Below are positions 32,970-40,785 of a DNA stretch of 64,000 nucleotides, one piece after another (within the stretch, counting starts at the first letter, position 1; the number at the start of each line of letters is the position of its first letter). The stretch lies in NCBI RefSeq assembly GCF_031954365.1, contig NZ_JAUSVZ010000019.1, one strand, 5' to 3'. The DNA is from Brevibacillus aydinogluensis (GTDB lineage: Bacteria > Bacillota > Bacilli > Brevibacillales > Brevibacillaceae). The notes below the pieces were generated by a model that made no database searches, was not told the origin of the DNA, and saw nothing but the letters and a program-made list of their open reading frames with translations. A program made the position numbers and the translations under genes.

Positions 32970-33016
32970 AAGAGGTTACCCTTCGGATCAAATTCATTGT
33001 CCCGACGTAACCTCTT
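32970..33016 (-). terminator. Terminator of cadCA
   Basis: aagaggttac (32970-32979) is a perfect 10-bp complement of gtaacctctt (33007-33016). On the minus strand the stem is followed by tttgtttgg. It lies 16 bases past the cadA stop. Confidence 0.75.
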
Positions 33017-33031
33017 AGTCACTTTACATAG

Positions 33032-35155
33032 TTATTCTTTTACCCTTAGTAAGCGTAATCCGTTCAACGTAACGATAAGAGTCGCTCCCATGTCGGCAAA
33101 GATGGCAAGCCATAGTGTGAGCCATCCTGGAACAATTAACAGTAGTGCTACCAGCTTAATTAAAAGCGAGAAAGCAATGTTTTGTTTGATGATACTGAGT
33201 GTTTTTCGACTCAAATTAATTGTAAACGGCAGTTTGGTCAAGTCGTCGGCCATTAGTGCGATATCGGCTGTTTCTAGAGCCGTATCGGTTCCGGCACCAC
33301 CCATGGCGATCCCTACATCAGCAGTGGCAAGTGCCGGCGCGTCGTTGACACCATCGCCCACCATTGCTACTTTCCCATGTGCTTTCAGCTGTTTAATGGC
33401 CTCCAGCTTATGCTCAGGCATCAGTTCCGCCTTTACCTCATGAATTCCAATCCGTTTTCCAATTGCCTCCCCGGTTGCACGGTTATCCCCTGTAAGCATA
33501 ACGGTTTTCGTTATACCCAACTCTCGAAGTTTTTGAATTACGTTTTTACTGCTTTCCCGGACTTCGTCGGCAACGGCAATTAGGGCAAGTATCTCATTTT
33601 CCGTTCCGAGTACCATAACCGTTTTTCCTTGTTTTTGCAAACCTTCGATTTCGGCTTTTATTTTTTCGGTTAGGTTCGAAGTATTCAACTCGGAAAACAA
33701 ATTCGGACTGCCGATGTAGTACAGTTCCCCTTTTACTTTTGCCTTTACCCCTTTACCAGTAATGGATCGGAACTCTTCTACTTCGGATGACAAATCGACG
33801 TTTTCGTTTTCGTTTTCAGCTTTGCGGATAATTGCTGAAGCCAGTGGATGTTGGGACCCTTTTTCGATGACGGCTGCAATAGCCAACAATTTATTTTTCT
33901 CTTGACCACCATAGGTGATAAAGTCCGTAACCACTGGTACCCCTTTCGTCAAAGTTCCTGTTTTATCAAAAGCGATTGCAGACAATCGTCCTGCTTCCTC
34001 CAAATGAATGCCACCCTTAATCAAGACACCGTTCTTTGCGGCATTCCCAATGGCAGTGACAATCGATACAGGTGTGGAGATCACCAGCGCGCACGGACAT
34101 CCTACCACGAGTAACGCCAATCCTCGGTAGATCCACTCACCCCAACCGCCTCCAAGTAGAAGCGGAGGAACAACAGCAATGCCCAGTGCTAAGATCATAA
34201 TCGCTGGCGTGTAATACTTTGCAAATCGGTCAACGAACGCTTGAGACGGAGCGCGTTCCGCTTGCGCTTCTTCCACCAAATGAATAATCTTGGAGATCGT
34301 CGTATCCTCAACCCGTTTTGTTACTTTGACTTCAAGAAGCCCCTCTTCGTTTAGCGTACCTGCGAACACTTCATCACCAACGGTTTTTGTGACAGGTACA
34401 GATTCCCCTGTAATAGCAGCTTGATTGATGGTGGATGTTCCTTTGATTACAACCCCATCCATGGCAAGTTTCTGCCCTGGTTTGACGATCATAATGTCGC
34501 CCACTTGGATGTCGTCCACATGAACCATTAGCTCTTCGCTACCACGACGGATTAACGCTTCTTTCGGAGCGATGTCCATCAACGAACGAATGGATTGTCG
34601 AGCTTTTTCCATGGAGTAACGCTCCAATACTTCACTGATCGCAAAGAGGATGACTACTGTTGCTCCTTCACCCCATTCACCAATCGCCGCCGCCCCTAAT
34701 ATGGCTACGGTCATGAGAGTGTTCATATCGAACTGGAGACGGAACAAGTTTTTAATCCCTTTAATGAAAAGCTCATAGCCGCCGATGAGAATGGAAGCAG
34801 CATAGACTACAGCAGTAAGGACATGTTCTTCCCCGAATTGCTGACCCAACAGGTATCCAAAGAGTAGAAGGACAGCTGAAAGCACTACTTTACCGTGCGC
34901 TTTCCAGAACGGTTCTTTCTTTTCTTCAACCCGTTCACTTTCGGGTATAATCTTCAGATTTTCAAATGCCCCTGCTTTTTCTAGTTCCTCGACAGTTGCT
35001 TCTCCAAAAACAGTTACCTTCGAAGCTCCAAAGTTCACTTGTGCCTCTTGAACGCCAGGCAGGTTTTTGACGTTCTTCTCGAAGATGGCTGCACAGTTGG
35101 TGCAGGTAAAACCTTGAACCCGATAGACCTTTTTTTGCTCTGCATTACTTCCCAT
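33032..35155 (-). CDS. cadA: Cadmium/zinc/lead P1B-type ATPase
   Basis: A 707-residue heavy-metal-exporting P-type ATPase. The N-terminal metal-binding domain has GFTCTNCA near residue 13. Membrane segments begin near 75. TGES lies in the actuator domain, the CPC motif in VGCPCALVIST, the phosphorylation site in DKTGTLTKG, the HP motif in SQHPLASAI, and the hinge in GDGVNDAPAL. All catalytic residues are present. It overlaps cadC by 11 bases with ribosome site caggaggtcgtgaccc, so translation is coupled. Confidence 0.95.
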   Translation of the reverse strand: MGSNAEQKKVYRVQGFTCTNCAAIFEKNVKNLPGVQEAQVNFGASKVTVFGEATVEELEKAGAFENLKIIPESERVEEKKEPFWKAHGKVVLSAVLLLFGYLLGQQFGEEHVLTAVVYAASILIGGYELFIKGIKNLFRLQFDMNTLMTVAILGAAAIGEWGEGATVVILFAISEVLERYSMEKARQSIRSLMDIAPKEALIRRGSEELMVHVDDIQVGDIMIVKPGQKLAMDGVVIKGTSTINQAAITGESVPVTKTVGDEVFAGTLNEEGLLEVKVTKRVEDTTISKIIHLVEEAQAERAPSQAFVDRFAKYYTPAIMILALGIAVVPPLLLGGGWGEWIYRGLALLVVGCPCALVISTPVSIVTAIGNAAKNGVLIKGGIHLEEAGRLSAIAFDKTGTLTKGVPVVTDFITYGGQEKNKLLAIAAVIEKGSQHPLASAIIRKAENENENVDLSSEVEEFRSITGKGVKAKVKGELYYIGSPNLFSELNTSNLTEKIKAEIEGLQKQGKTVMVLGTENEILALIAVADEVRESSKNVIQKLRELGITKTVMLTGDNRATGEAIGKRIGIHEVKAELMPEHKLEAIKQLKAHGKVAMVGDGVNDAPALATADVGIAMGGAGTDTALETADIALMADDLTKLPFTINLSRKTLSIIKQNIAFSLLIKLVALLLIVPGWLTLWLAIFADMGATLIVTLNGLRLLRVKE

Positions 35156-35516
35156 GGGTCACGACCTCCTGACTATGTGTCGAAGCAATTTGAACAAGCT
35201 GTCGTACATGTTCATCTTCCAACGAGTAGAAAACCAATTTCCCTTCCTTGCGATATTTTGCTAATCCCAATTCTTTTAACATCCGCAAATGATGGGAAGC
35301 CGTTGCCATCGAAGACCCGATGATGTTGGCTACATCACATACGCAGAGTTCATCTTCTTGGCATAACGCGAACGCTATCTTCATGCGTGTTTCATCCGCT
35401 AATACCTTAAACATCTTTGCCATAGTTGGGATGTCTTGTTGACCAAGAGTCTCTTGGACACGACGAACCTTGGATTCGTCATAACAATAAATTTCACATG
35501 TATCTTTTTCTTTCAT
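35145..35516 (-). CDS. cadC: CadC-type ArsR-family repressor
   Basis: A protein of about 123 residues. The CadC ligand set is visible: N-terminal DTCEIYC cysteines and the DELCVCDVANI pair in the core, followed by the SMATASHHLRMLKELGL helix-turn-helix. It represses cadCA and releases DNA on binding Cd, Pb or Zn. The start is ATG 35516, given the ggaggtgatttc ribosome site. Its palindromic operators lie 17-87 bases upstream. Confidence 0.94.
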   Translation of the reverse strand: MKEKDTCEIYCYDESKVRRVQETLGQQDIPTMAKMFKVLADETRMKIAFALCQEDELCVCDVANIIGSSMATASHHLRMLKELGLAKYRKEGKLVFYSLEDEHVRQLVQIASTHSQEVVTHGK

Positions 35517-35532
35517 GAAATCACCTCCGACA

Positions 35533-35550
35533 ATCAAACCATCGTTTGAT
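35533..35550. promoter_or_regulatory. Inverted repeat upstream of cadC
   Basis: atcaaac-catc-gtttgat is a perfect 7-bp palindrome overlapping the probable transcription start region of cadC. Confidence 0.55.
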
Positions 35551-35577
35551 CATTATTATCATAAACCATTATCCTTA

Positions 35578-35603
35578 TACATTCAAATGAACTTTTGAAT
35601 GTA
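35578..35603. promoter_or_regulatory. CadC operator
   Basis: tacattcaaa-tgaact-tttgaatgta is a near-perfect imperfectly spaced palindrome of the ATTCAAA...TTTGAAT type bound by CadC/SmtB repressors. Confidence 0.8.
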
Positions 35604-35725
35604 TGTGTGCATAAATTAAAAAGCTGTTAGGATTTACCTAACAGCATCTAATTACTTTTAAGTGAATTATGTACAATCTCATCAAGATATAGGCAGAACA
35701 AATCGACTTGCAGAAAACATGTTAT

Positions 35726-35974
35726 CTATCCTATCTTACTCTCCAGCTTATTGACTCCCTTCTTTCCCACGCCTCCAGCAATGTGATGTCGTCCGGGGCT
35801 GGATCGCATCCACTCGATACTCTTTTCCCGAGCCAACGCGGCCAGTACCTCCATCACGCCGCTACGACTGCGCCCGGTTTTTACGCACAGCTCATCCACT
35901 GTCGGCGTGCGCCGACGACCAACGGAAAAGTTGGCGATAATGCGCAAAACCTTTCGCTCGATGTCAGACAGCAT
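35726..35974 (-). pseudogene. Winged-helix SOS-module gene, frameshifted copy 2
   Basis: The first 53 codons match copy 1 at 23309-23551 almost perfectly (MLSDIERKVLRIIANFSVGR onward). One extra base after the IEW codons shifts the frame. In the restored frame the sequence reads DPAPDDITLLEAWERRE and ends at a stop at 35731, like copy 1. The observed 82-residue product has an unrelated tail. Neither yolD nor ligase follows here. Confidence 0.85.
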
Positions 35975-36115
35975 GGAAGCTCACTCCCAATGATACGAAC
36001 ATTTGTTTGTATTATATGCGAACAAGGACGAACATGCAAATAAAAAATCTCCACATTAGTGGAGCATCGGTAAGTTATTTTCCCTGGGGTCTAACAGTTT
36101 TGGAGACCATCCAGG
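35761..36115. repeat. Duplicated SOS module, copy 2 (copy 1 at 23342-23695)
   Basis: This copy contains the frameshifted winged-helix gene, a LexA box at 35996 and a terminator-like hairpin (ctccac-taat-gtggag plus ttttttatttg on the minus strand). The hairpin stem differs from copy 1 yet remains paired. Confidence 0.85.
35996..36009. promoter_or_regulatory. LexA/DinR (SOS) box, copy 2
   Basis: cgaacatttgtttg, identical to the box at 23573-23586, 22 bases upstream of the frameshifted winged-helix gene. Confidence 0.78.
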
Positions 36116-36431
36116 TCCACCGTCAAGAAACATCAGCGTGCCTCTTTCTCCCCAATCGAATTGAACTCATCCGGCGCAACTGTCTGCTTTCCAGTCTGGG
36201 CCGCTTTCGGCAACGAGAAGGACACCACTCCGTCTCGATCTGGCCGAGGTCGCCTTTTATTGGTTGCCACGCGCTGTCGTTATCAACCGATCAAAGAGCA
36301 GACGCCCTTCTTCATTCCTCGGGTCCTGCGTCGCCCGTTTCCGTTACCAGCGATCCGCCCGCAACTGTCATCCAGGCGACGAACTACATGCAGTCTTTCC
36401 GGTGCCCTGGCAAGGCCTCATATCAGAGAAT
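36116..36431. other. No recognisable gene
   Basis: About 315 bases between the duplicated SOS module and the next gene. Plus-strand frames are long but Arg/Ser/Pro-rich with no ribosome site, and minus-strand frames carry stops. It may be decayed coding sequence; nothing was identified. Confidence 0.5.
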
Positions 36432-36914
36432 TTACCGAATCGAAAACACCAGTTTTCTGCCTTCCTTCTCGATCTTGACTCTCTCTGAATGCTTCAGCGC
36501 CTTTTGGAGAATCATGTACGGATTCGCCCATTCCACTCCCCCGCGTTTTTGCAGTTCCCCGTAAAGTTCTGTCAGTGTCAGCGGTGCTGCCGCTTCCTCC
36601 AAAATCGTTTCTACCTCCCTGGCTATTCCCGGATAATCATGATGCTGATACGGCTTTCGGGCTTTACCCGCTCGCTGTGCCTGTATCTCATGGGGAACCG
36701 CCGATCCACTTGTTGTTTCTCCTTGCTGATCATCCGTGCCAGAAGGTACACCATACCGCTCGTCCAACTCACGGATTCGGTGTAAGATCTGCTTGATCTC
36801 CTCCCCCAGTTCTTTGTCTCGTTCCATATACTCTCTTCTTAGAGATAGTCGTTGCTCAAGCAGAGATTGCAATGTCATATGTAGTGCCTGACGTTCGTTA
36901 AATGTTGTAGACAT
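36432..36914 (-). CDS. Coiled-coil plus winged-helix hypothetical protein
   Basis: A 160-residue protein. Residues 5-50 are a charged helical stretch predicted to coil (LEQRLSLRREYMERDKELGE). An acidic/polar linker follows. Residues 90-160 look like a winged helix (PLTLTELYGELQKRGGVEWA, then ILQKALKHSERVKIEKEGRKLVFSI). This C-terminal pattern recalls HARE-HTH-like domains of DNA-associated proteins. It is the most downstream gene of the plasmid-like block. Confidence 0.72.
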   Translation of the reverse strand: MSTTFNERQALHMTLQSLLEQRLSLRREYMERDKELGEEIKQILHRIRELDERYGVPSGTDDQQGETTSGSAVPHEIQAQRAGKARKPYQHHDYPGIAREVETILEEAAAPLTLTELYGELQKRGGVEWANPYMILQKALKHSERVKIEKEGRKLVFSIR

Positions 36915-37099
36915 ATTCGACTCCTTTTTGATTGTTTTTTTTGAGTAATTTGATATCTTTAATATTTTTTCCTGCGATTCTTACCACAACAACCATCCAT
37001 ACACTGACGTGTAACAGTCAGGTGAACCGAAACAGTATCCGAATAGTACTACGTTTTCGCAGCAAAAACAAAAATCGAGTGCCCATTTCCTGGACACTC

Positions 37100-37933
37100 T
37101 CAACCTTCTTGAATCCTTTCCCCACGCATGTACATTTTTTTCGCGTGGAAGAACGTTACGTGTGTAGACAAGGTTCGCTCCCCAAACAGTTCGTTCAAAT
37201 AACCAGCCACTGCCTGCGCAGCAAACCGATTGGTAATTAACCTCTGTGGCTCAGACGCGATCACCTGTGAGCAGGCCATTTCAGAAGGAGCGATCTCGTC
37301 CTCATCCTCCAATATGTCTGGAAAGCGGCCGGCCACCGGTTCCAGAAACGTTTTTCCGTTCAATCTCAATCCGGCTACTACTTGTCCTGTCCATCCAGTA
37401 TTCGCGTGACGCTGCTTCTCCTCCTCCGTCCACTCTTCTCGTGGCCGGCGGTCACGAGGAACCCAGGCAGCTTCCACTCCCACATCGATGTAGAGCAGCT
37501 TTTCTTGACTGAGAAAGTAACTGTGCATGACCTGGCGTGTGTAGTTGTTATCCACTGCGCCGATCAGAATTGGGAGAAAAAACGTGTCCCAACTGTAACA
37601 CCCGCGATAATCAGTAAACTGAAACAGTCGTTCTAACGTTCTTTCATCCTCAATGTACCGTTCATCAAACGCAGCGATCGGCACTTGATAATGGCTGCGG
37701 TACCGGTTAGCCAGTACCGCAGCTTTCTTCTGTCCGACATCCTTTGGTATAAAGAGTTGATTGGCCAAATTCTTTTGTTCTACCGTATCCGGATCGGCTA
37801 CCAGGTAAAACCCCTGTACCTTGAATATACTCATCATTTGAGCGCATTGCTGCAAAATATATCCTCCATTTGCGCCGGCGCCGATTTGAACGATATAGTA
37901 AAAGATCTTCTTCCGTTCGTTAAACCGTATCAT
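37100..37933 (-). CDS. PRTRC-type ThiF/E1-like adenylating enzyme
   Basis: A 277-residue E1-superfamily protein. The nucleotide loop GAGANGGYILQ lies near residue 17, and the conserved acidic/Asn block DPDTVEQKNLANQLF near 46 corresponds to D-x-D-x-V-x-x-x-N-L-x-R-Q. The usual Arg of the last motif is replaced by Asn. The YSWDTFFLPILIGAVDN region follows, and EMACSQVIASEP offers a candidate catalytic Cys. It overlaps the JAMM gene by 14 bases. ThiF proteins adenylate a ubiquitin-like C-terminus. A damaged homologue lies at 15.1 kb. Confidence 0.87.
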   Translation of the reverse strand: MIRFNERKKIFYYIVQIGAGANGGYILQQCAQMMSIFKVQGFYLVADPDTVEQKNLANQLFIPKDVGQKKAAVLANRYRSHYQVPIAAFDERYIEDERTLERLFQFTDYRGCYSWDTFFLPILIGAVDNNYTRQVMHSYFLSQEKLLYIDVGVEAAWVPRDRRPREEWTEEEKQRHANTGWTGQVVAGLRLNGKTFLEPVAGRFPDILEDEDEIAPSEMACSQVIASEPQRLITNRFAAQAVAGYLNELFGERTLSTHVTFFHAKKMYMRGERIQEG

Positions 37934-39044
37934 CGTCTCCCGCTCCTTTCACGGACACTTGAGGAAAGTCCAGGCTAGTCGGAGACTCCAACGGTGATTC
38001 AAAGACAATATGGGGATTGATGATCAGATACTCCCCGTCCAGACACGTCCTCACCAGAATTTGCGGGAAGAAATCCAGCACCCTTCCCACAACCGCATAG
38101 AGGATCGGCGCCTGCTCAGATCGATCATCTTGGGAAGAAAAGTAGGCTTCCATCGTGTGGTGCGAGTGAATTTCCATCACTTTCACGACGTTTTCCACGT
38201 AAGCTACTTGCTCAGTTGGTTCACACATGTCACTGCTCACAATCTGTGAAGGTATCACCAGTCGATACCCTTCTTCTCCCCAGTAAATCTCTCCATGAAT
38301 CTCAGCGCCGTATGACCGGGCGAAGTGACGGGCGACAACCAAAAACTGCGTCAGAATCCCCCAGGGAATCCTGGGGAATTTTAGACGCACACCTTCTACC
38401 AACGCCGGAACACTTGGAACCTTCCGGGCCCTTTTGCAGATCGTTAACGCTTCTGTTTCGCGGATATGGTACATATGACCATCAGCTCCGGGAACGTACA
38501 TGTTAGACCGGCGGTTTGCCACAGCATCCTCCAGCTTCAGATAGATACCATGTCGGCGTTCCAAGATCATGCCGCTTCCTTTCTTTCGTGCGGTTAGAAC
38601 AGGGATAATCATATTCTTTTCCTTAATGAATGTCATCGTTGTTAACTCTTCAGTTAGTTCGCCAAAGTCATTCTCCATCCGTTTCCTCACGTCTTCGCCA
38701 GTAATGTTCCTCAACTTCTCTTCGGTATTTTCTTCCCCGATTTGTTCATCAGTTGGAGAACTGTCTGGAAGACCATTCGTGATTTCTTCCGGTGTAAAGT
38801 AATCGGTCAGAGGAATGTTCTCCCCGCCATACCGGATGATCGTCTCGGTGTTCAGTTCCCATGTTTCCGGTTCACTTTTCGTGACAGATACAGCCGTTTT
38901 CTTTTGGTCCTTGGAAGCTACCCGTGATTTCGTGGCTGCCGTCGTCCTTTTGCCTTTTCCTGTGTCCTGGATGGCCTCCGGTTCCTCTTCTCCTAAAAAG
39001 CTGAACAAAGTTTCTTGATACAGTTTGTCAATCATGTTTTCCAT
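37920..39044 (-). CDS. JAMM/JAB-domain protein (PRTRC protein A-like)
   Basis: A 374-residue protein. The N-terminal 60 residues are Lys/Glu-rich and probably disordered. The C-terminal JAB domain has a complete zinc-peptidase motif HSH-x7-S-x2-D (MEIHSHHTMEAYFSSQDD near residue 295), with an upstream Glu candidate in AEIHGEIYWGEE. JAMM enzymes cleave isopeptide bonds or process ubiquitin-like C-termini. It lies between the E2-like and E1-like genes. The architecture fits PRTRC protein A of plasmid cassettes. Confidence 0.85.
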   Translation of the reverse strand: MENMIDKLYQETLFSFLGEEEPEAIQDTGKGKRTTAATKSRVASKDQKKTAVSVTKSEPETWELNTETIIRYGGENIPLTDYFTPEEITNGLPDSSPTDEQIGEENTEEKLRNITGEDVRKRMENDFGELTEELTTMTFIKEKNMIIPVLTARKKGSGMILERRHGIYLKLEDAVANRRSNMYVPGADGHMYHIRETEALTICKRARKVPSVPALVEGVRLKFPRIPWGILTQFLVVARHFARSYGAEIHGEIYWGEEGYRLVIPSQIVSSDMCEPTEQVAYVENVVKVMEIHSHHTMEAYFSSQDDRSEQAPILYAVVGRVLDFFPQILVRTCLDGEYLIINPHIVFESPLESPTSLDFPQVSVKGAGDDDTV

Positions 39045-39063
39045 GCCTCCTCATGCATTCTTT

Positions 39064-39099
39064 TCATAAAAAAAAGACTGTAGCTTTCGCTAAAGTCTT
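39064..39099 (-). terminator. Hairpin terminator between the E2-like and JAMM genes
   Basis: aagact-gtagc-tttc-gctaa-agtctt with a minus-strand run of nine T. It separates transcription of the E2-like gene from the JAMM-ThiF pair. Confidence 0.85.
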
Positions 39100-39103
39100 T
39101 GAT

Positions 39104-39865
39104 CTACAGTTCTTGGCAGTATTGTCCAAACGTTTGTTGCTTGGATGTTAACCATTCCTCTGGAAAATCCTGTCCCTGCATGCGATTGTATAGCTCCCGC
39201 AAATCACTGATCCCGGATTCGTTCCGGTTTGTGTTGTAATAGCAGGTAGAACTGGGAGCCGCAAAAAAGACCTGGTGCATAGTAGCAAGTTGAGCCAAGT
39301 CTTTGATAACCGGCAACGTATTTCCCCCCATACAAACCACACCATTCGATACATTCGCGTAAGGAAACTTGTATAGTTCGGTGTCCTCGCGAATCCTCCC
39401 CTTGTCCTTTACAGCCAAGATGTGCAGTTGTTGGATGCGACCATCCCGGATTCGGTACCCAAACAACATCCGCGGGAATCCTACTTGTTCAAAAGCGGTG
39501 TTGTAATAGGCAATGTCCCATTTTCCTTTCGGTACCTCGATAAATACCATCTGGATCTTCTGCGCTCGATTAATCCAGATGTGTTTGACACAGTTGACGG
39601 GCAAGGTAGGAGTCTCGATACGTAGCGCCGGATTTTTCATCCGTTTTCTTCCGATGATTTTTCGTAGTCGTTTCCGTTTCTGAACCCCAAGGATTCTCAT
39701 TGGCTTTAAATTCTCCGATTCAGAATTTCGGATGGACTCGACAAAGTCATCAAAACTCATCACGTATTCGTCTACCTTTACGCCCTCCGATGAGGTAACC
39801 TGGACAGTACAGTATGGTGTGTGCTGCGTAAAATCATCACTAAACTTCACAGTAAAATGCAGCAT
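39104..39865 (-). CDS. PRTRC protein B / prokaryotic E2 family D-like protein
   Basis: A protein of about 253 residues resembling PRTRC protein B, a family assigned to the E2-like (UBC-related) fold. The characteristic C-terminal block YKFPYANVSNGVVCMGGNTLP carries a conserved cysteine that would correspond to an E2 active site. It is followed by a His in LATMHQVFFAAPSS. ATG 39865 is chosen behind agaggtgcgagg. With the downstream JAMM and E1-like genes it forms a ubiquitin-conjugation-like cassette. Confidence 0.82.
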   Translation of the reverse strand: MLHFTVKFSDDFTQHTPYCTVQVTSSEGVKVDEYVMSFDDFVESIRNSESENLKPMRILGVQKRKRLRKIIGRKRMKNPALRIETPTLPVNCVKHIWINRAQKIQMVFIEVPKGKWDIAYYNTAFEQVGFPRMLFGYRIRDGRIQQLHILAVKDKGRIREDTELYKFPYANVSNGVVCMGGNTLPVIKDLAQLATMHQVFFAAPSSTCYYNTNRNESGISDLRELYNRMQGQDFPEEWLTSKQQTFGQYCQEL

Positions 39866-40361
39866 ACCTCGCACCTCTATTTCCTTTTAAGTATTGGGCA
39901 TACACCAACAACCTATCGAGTAACTTCCTGATCTGGATGAGCTCTTGAATGAACTGATTGAAATAGGACGGACTTTCGTGGATCTCGATGATAAAGCCCA
40001 TTTTCTTCAGTTCGATGATCATCTCAGCTCCTGTCCAGTCGCAGACAACCCTTTGGTTCCATTGGAGCTGGCTTTCCACCCATTCTTTCGTGAACATCCC
40101 GAGAAGTTCTTCAATATCCGGACAAAGGACAATAAACTTCCGGATGTCATATGACCCGTCTTCCTTTTCTTCCTCAGCACAAGCACCAAACAGTCGCTCC
40201 GTTGCCTTCATAAAGATATCTCCCCCCATGTTTTCAAACGCATAATCTGTTACCCAGTACCCCATGTCGGATACCCGGTATCCAGCATCATGAAGGAGCT
40301 TTAACGAAAGCAAATTATCCAAGGACGACTGAATGACTTGGCAATCCTCGATACTAAACAT
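39840..40361 (-). CDS. Hypothetical protein of the PRTRC-like cassette
   Basis: A 173-residue acidic protein I do not recognise. Notable features are a Cys/Glu-rich middle (FGACAEEEKEDGSYD) and a helical C-terminus (YFNQFIQELIQIRKLLDRLLVYAQYL). Its 3' end overlaps the E2-like gene by 26 bases, indicating translational coupling and a role tied to that protein. PRTRC cassettes contain several small unassigned proteins, but no specific letter can be given. Confidence 0.7.
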   Translation of the reverse strand: MFSIEDCQVIQSSLDNLLSLKLLHDAGYRVSDMGYWVTDYAFENMGGDIFMKATERLFGACAEEEKEDGSYDIRKFIVLCPDIEELLGMFTKEWVESQLQWNQRVVCDWTGAEMIIELKKMGFIIEIHESPSYFNQFIQELIQIRKLLDRLLVYAQYLKGNRGARYAAFYCEV

Positions 40362-40375
40362 CTCAACGCTCTCCC

Positions 40376-40726
40376 TCAGATAAAATCGTCTTCTTCTGCA
40401 TACTGTTTCTTCCCAGAATGAAGCAGCGTGTAAATGTTCTGTGTGCTCCTGACATACTCATAGATCACGTTGTACCAATTGGCCCGCTCAGTTTCTTCAT
40501 CATAGATGTCTTCGATTGAATACAGCGCGTGAGCTTCATGGTATACGTACTCCAGTTCGTCCAATGTAAAGCTGTCGAAATCGACTTCCGATGCATCGGC
40601 GCCGGCATACAAGTATTCGACGATGCGAAACATACCTGGAGTTTGCCTACGTGGACTATTTGATGAGATGCTGCGAACCTGAAGTTGTTTTAGGAACTCA
40701 TTGGTTGAAAAACTCCTTTTCTTCAT
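40376..40726 (-). CDS. Hypothetical protein of the PRTRC-like cassette
   Basis: A 116-residue protein. It has a basic N-terminus (MKKRSFSTNEFLKQLQVRSI) then an acidic, tyrosine-rich helical part (FDSFTLDELEYVYHEAHALY, ERANWYNVIYEYVRSTQNIY). It is not recognisable by family. It lies 14 bases before the 173-residue gene and after the dnaN terminator, so it starts the E2-like operon. Confidence 0.68.
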   Translation of the reverse strand: MKKRSFSTNEFLKQLQVRSISSNSPRRQTPGMFRIVEYLYAGADASEVDFDSFTLDELEYVYHEAHALYSIEDIYDEETERANWYNVIYEYVRSTQNIYTLLHSGKKQYAEEDDFI

Positions 40727-40742
40727 CGCTAATGCATCCTTT

Positions 40743-40775
40743 CAAAGAAACAGAAGGGGAATGAGATCCCCTTCT
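40743..40775 (-). terminator. Terminator of dnaN
   Basis: cagaagggg pairs with ccccttctg (40750-40775), and the minus strand continues tttcttt. It lies 11 bases past the dnaN stop. Confidence 0.8.
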
Positions 40776-40785
40776 GCTCTGCAAA

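Noticed and set aside
36007..36564. 185-residue open frame on the plus strand
   Set aside because: Ser/Arg/Pro-rich shadow frame crossing the SOS box and the end of the minus-strand winged-helix gene, with no ribosome site.
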